A DNA stretch of 5,520 bases. Origin: CAYRJA01 sp964424455. GTDB lineage: Bacteria; Bacteroidota; Bacteroidia; Chitinophagales; UBA10324. The translations under genes were made by a program, and so were the position numbers. The notes below the pieces were generated by a model. That model did not search any database, was not told where the DNA came from, and worked only from the letters and a program-made list of their open reading frames with translations. Positions 5,051 to 5,520 of this stretch are shown in pieces; within the stretch, counting starts at the first letter, position 1; the number at the start of each line of letters is the position of its first letter. The stretch spans positions 1 to 5,520 of the forward strand of contig CAYRJA010000140.1 of assembly GCA_964424455.1 (NCBI GenBank), written 5' to 3'.

Positions 5051-5485
5051 ATGACTATTAGAGTTAAATCAAGAGTAACAGATAACTTCGGTGATTCCAT
5101 CATTGAAGTATTTCGTATTATGGGACTATTAGCTGAAGTCAATTCTCAGGAAGAAATTAGTATAGACTTTTCCGAGTGTACCTTTTCTAATCCTTTTCTC
5201 TTAGTTTCAATTTCAATTCTTTTCCGTCAATATCAGCAAAATGGATATAAAATCTCTCTAAATACAGAATGCAGAGACAGAAACTTTAAAGAATATCTCA
5301 ACTACATTCATTTTGCGGAAGGTTTAAAGCCGGATGAAATTGAGGAAAGAGATTATCAAAACACATTGGATAAGTATCTCTCCAAAACATATATTCCATT
5401 AATAAACTTTCCCGCAACCCGTTCGAGCAACACGACTCCAATTCGCGATAGATTTTTGTCAATATTGAATGGTGTTGTTGCATGA
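5051..5485 (+). CDS. STAS-like domain protein, possibly the truncated N-terminal part of an ATP-binding regulator
   Basis: A 144-residue cytoplasmic protein without signal peptide or membrane segment. Residues ~35-70 (ISIDFSECTFSNPFLLVSISILF, then GYKISLN) have the strand-helix-strand pattern of STAS-type domains, which bind partner kinases or anti-sigma factors. Residues 80-125 (EYLNYIHFAEGLKPDE... KTYIPLINFP) and IRDRFLSILN (131-140) recall the N-terminal half of Bacteroidota proteins in which a STAS-like region precedes a histidine-kinase-type ATPase domain; this is from memory. If so, the TGA at 5483 cuts the protein just before the ATPase part. The next ATG (5482, overlapping the stop) opens only four codons (MNQK), so no coupled partner starts there. 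The gene appears more AT-rich than the recR operon, suggesting a different origin. The start at 5051 follows an A-rich leader and a CFB-type -7 box. It may instead be a complete stand-alone protein whose partner lies beyond the window. Confidence 0.75.
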   Translation: MTIRVKSRVTDNFGDSIIEVFRIMGLLAEVNSQEEISIDFSECTFSNPFLLVSISILFRQYQQNGYKISLNTECRDRNFKEYLNYIHFAEGLKPDEIEERDYQNTLDKYLSKTYIPLINFPATRSSNTTPIRDRFLSILNGVVA

Positions 5486-5520
5486 ATCAAAAATAGGGGA
5501 ATAAGTTTTATTACCGTTTG

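Overview
The window reads as a piece of a Bacteroidota (Bacteroidetes/CFB group) chromosome, probably from an environmental lineage. Three things point there. The first gene is a secreted protein with a C-terminal domain typical of type IX secretion cargo. Start codons are preceded by A-rich stretches instead of Shine-Dalgarno sites. The short gene at the 3' end has a CFB-type -7 box (TAnnTTTG) upstream. All four convincing genes are on the + strand.

Layout: (1) 1-320 is non-coding and dominated by a cluster of short perfect or near-perfect hairpins (31-155). (2) 321-1595 encodes a secreted, PKD-containing, T9SS-sorted protein of unknown function. (3) 1596-2257 is a long gap packed with repeats. 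It holds a ~160-nt tandem duplication that starts inside the last codons of the preceding gene, four copies of a 25-nt hairpin (three forward, one inverted), and an inverted pair of GC-rich hairpins just upstream of recR. (4) 2258-4875 is a two-gene operon, recR and a large GT2 glycosyltransferase, joined by an ATGA overlap. The glycosyltransferase is fused to a membrane and Rossmann module resembling WbaP-type polyprenyl-phosphate sugar transferases, but the catalytic core of that second module appears to be missing. It also carries a short palindromic repeat inserted in frame. (5) 4876-5050 is a short spacer with an inverted repeat and a likely promoter. (6) 5051-5485 encodes a 144-residue STAS-like protein that may be the N-terminal part of a larger, interrupted ATP-binding regulator.

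The genes do not form one obvious pathway. RecR is recombinational repair housekeeping, the glycosyltransferase belongs to envelope polysaccharide or glycoprotein assembly, and the first gene encodes a surface or secreted protein. The most distinctive feature is the density of hairpin repeats: several unrelated palindromic families flank the secreted-protein gene, and one palindrome has entered a coding sequence. In one family every difference between the forward copies and the inverted copy falls in a base pair. No transposase, CRISPR array, tRNA or rRNA is visible. All homology statements come from recognising motifs by eye; no search was run.
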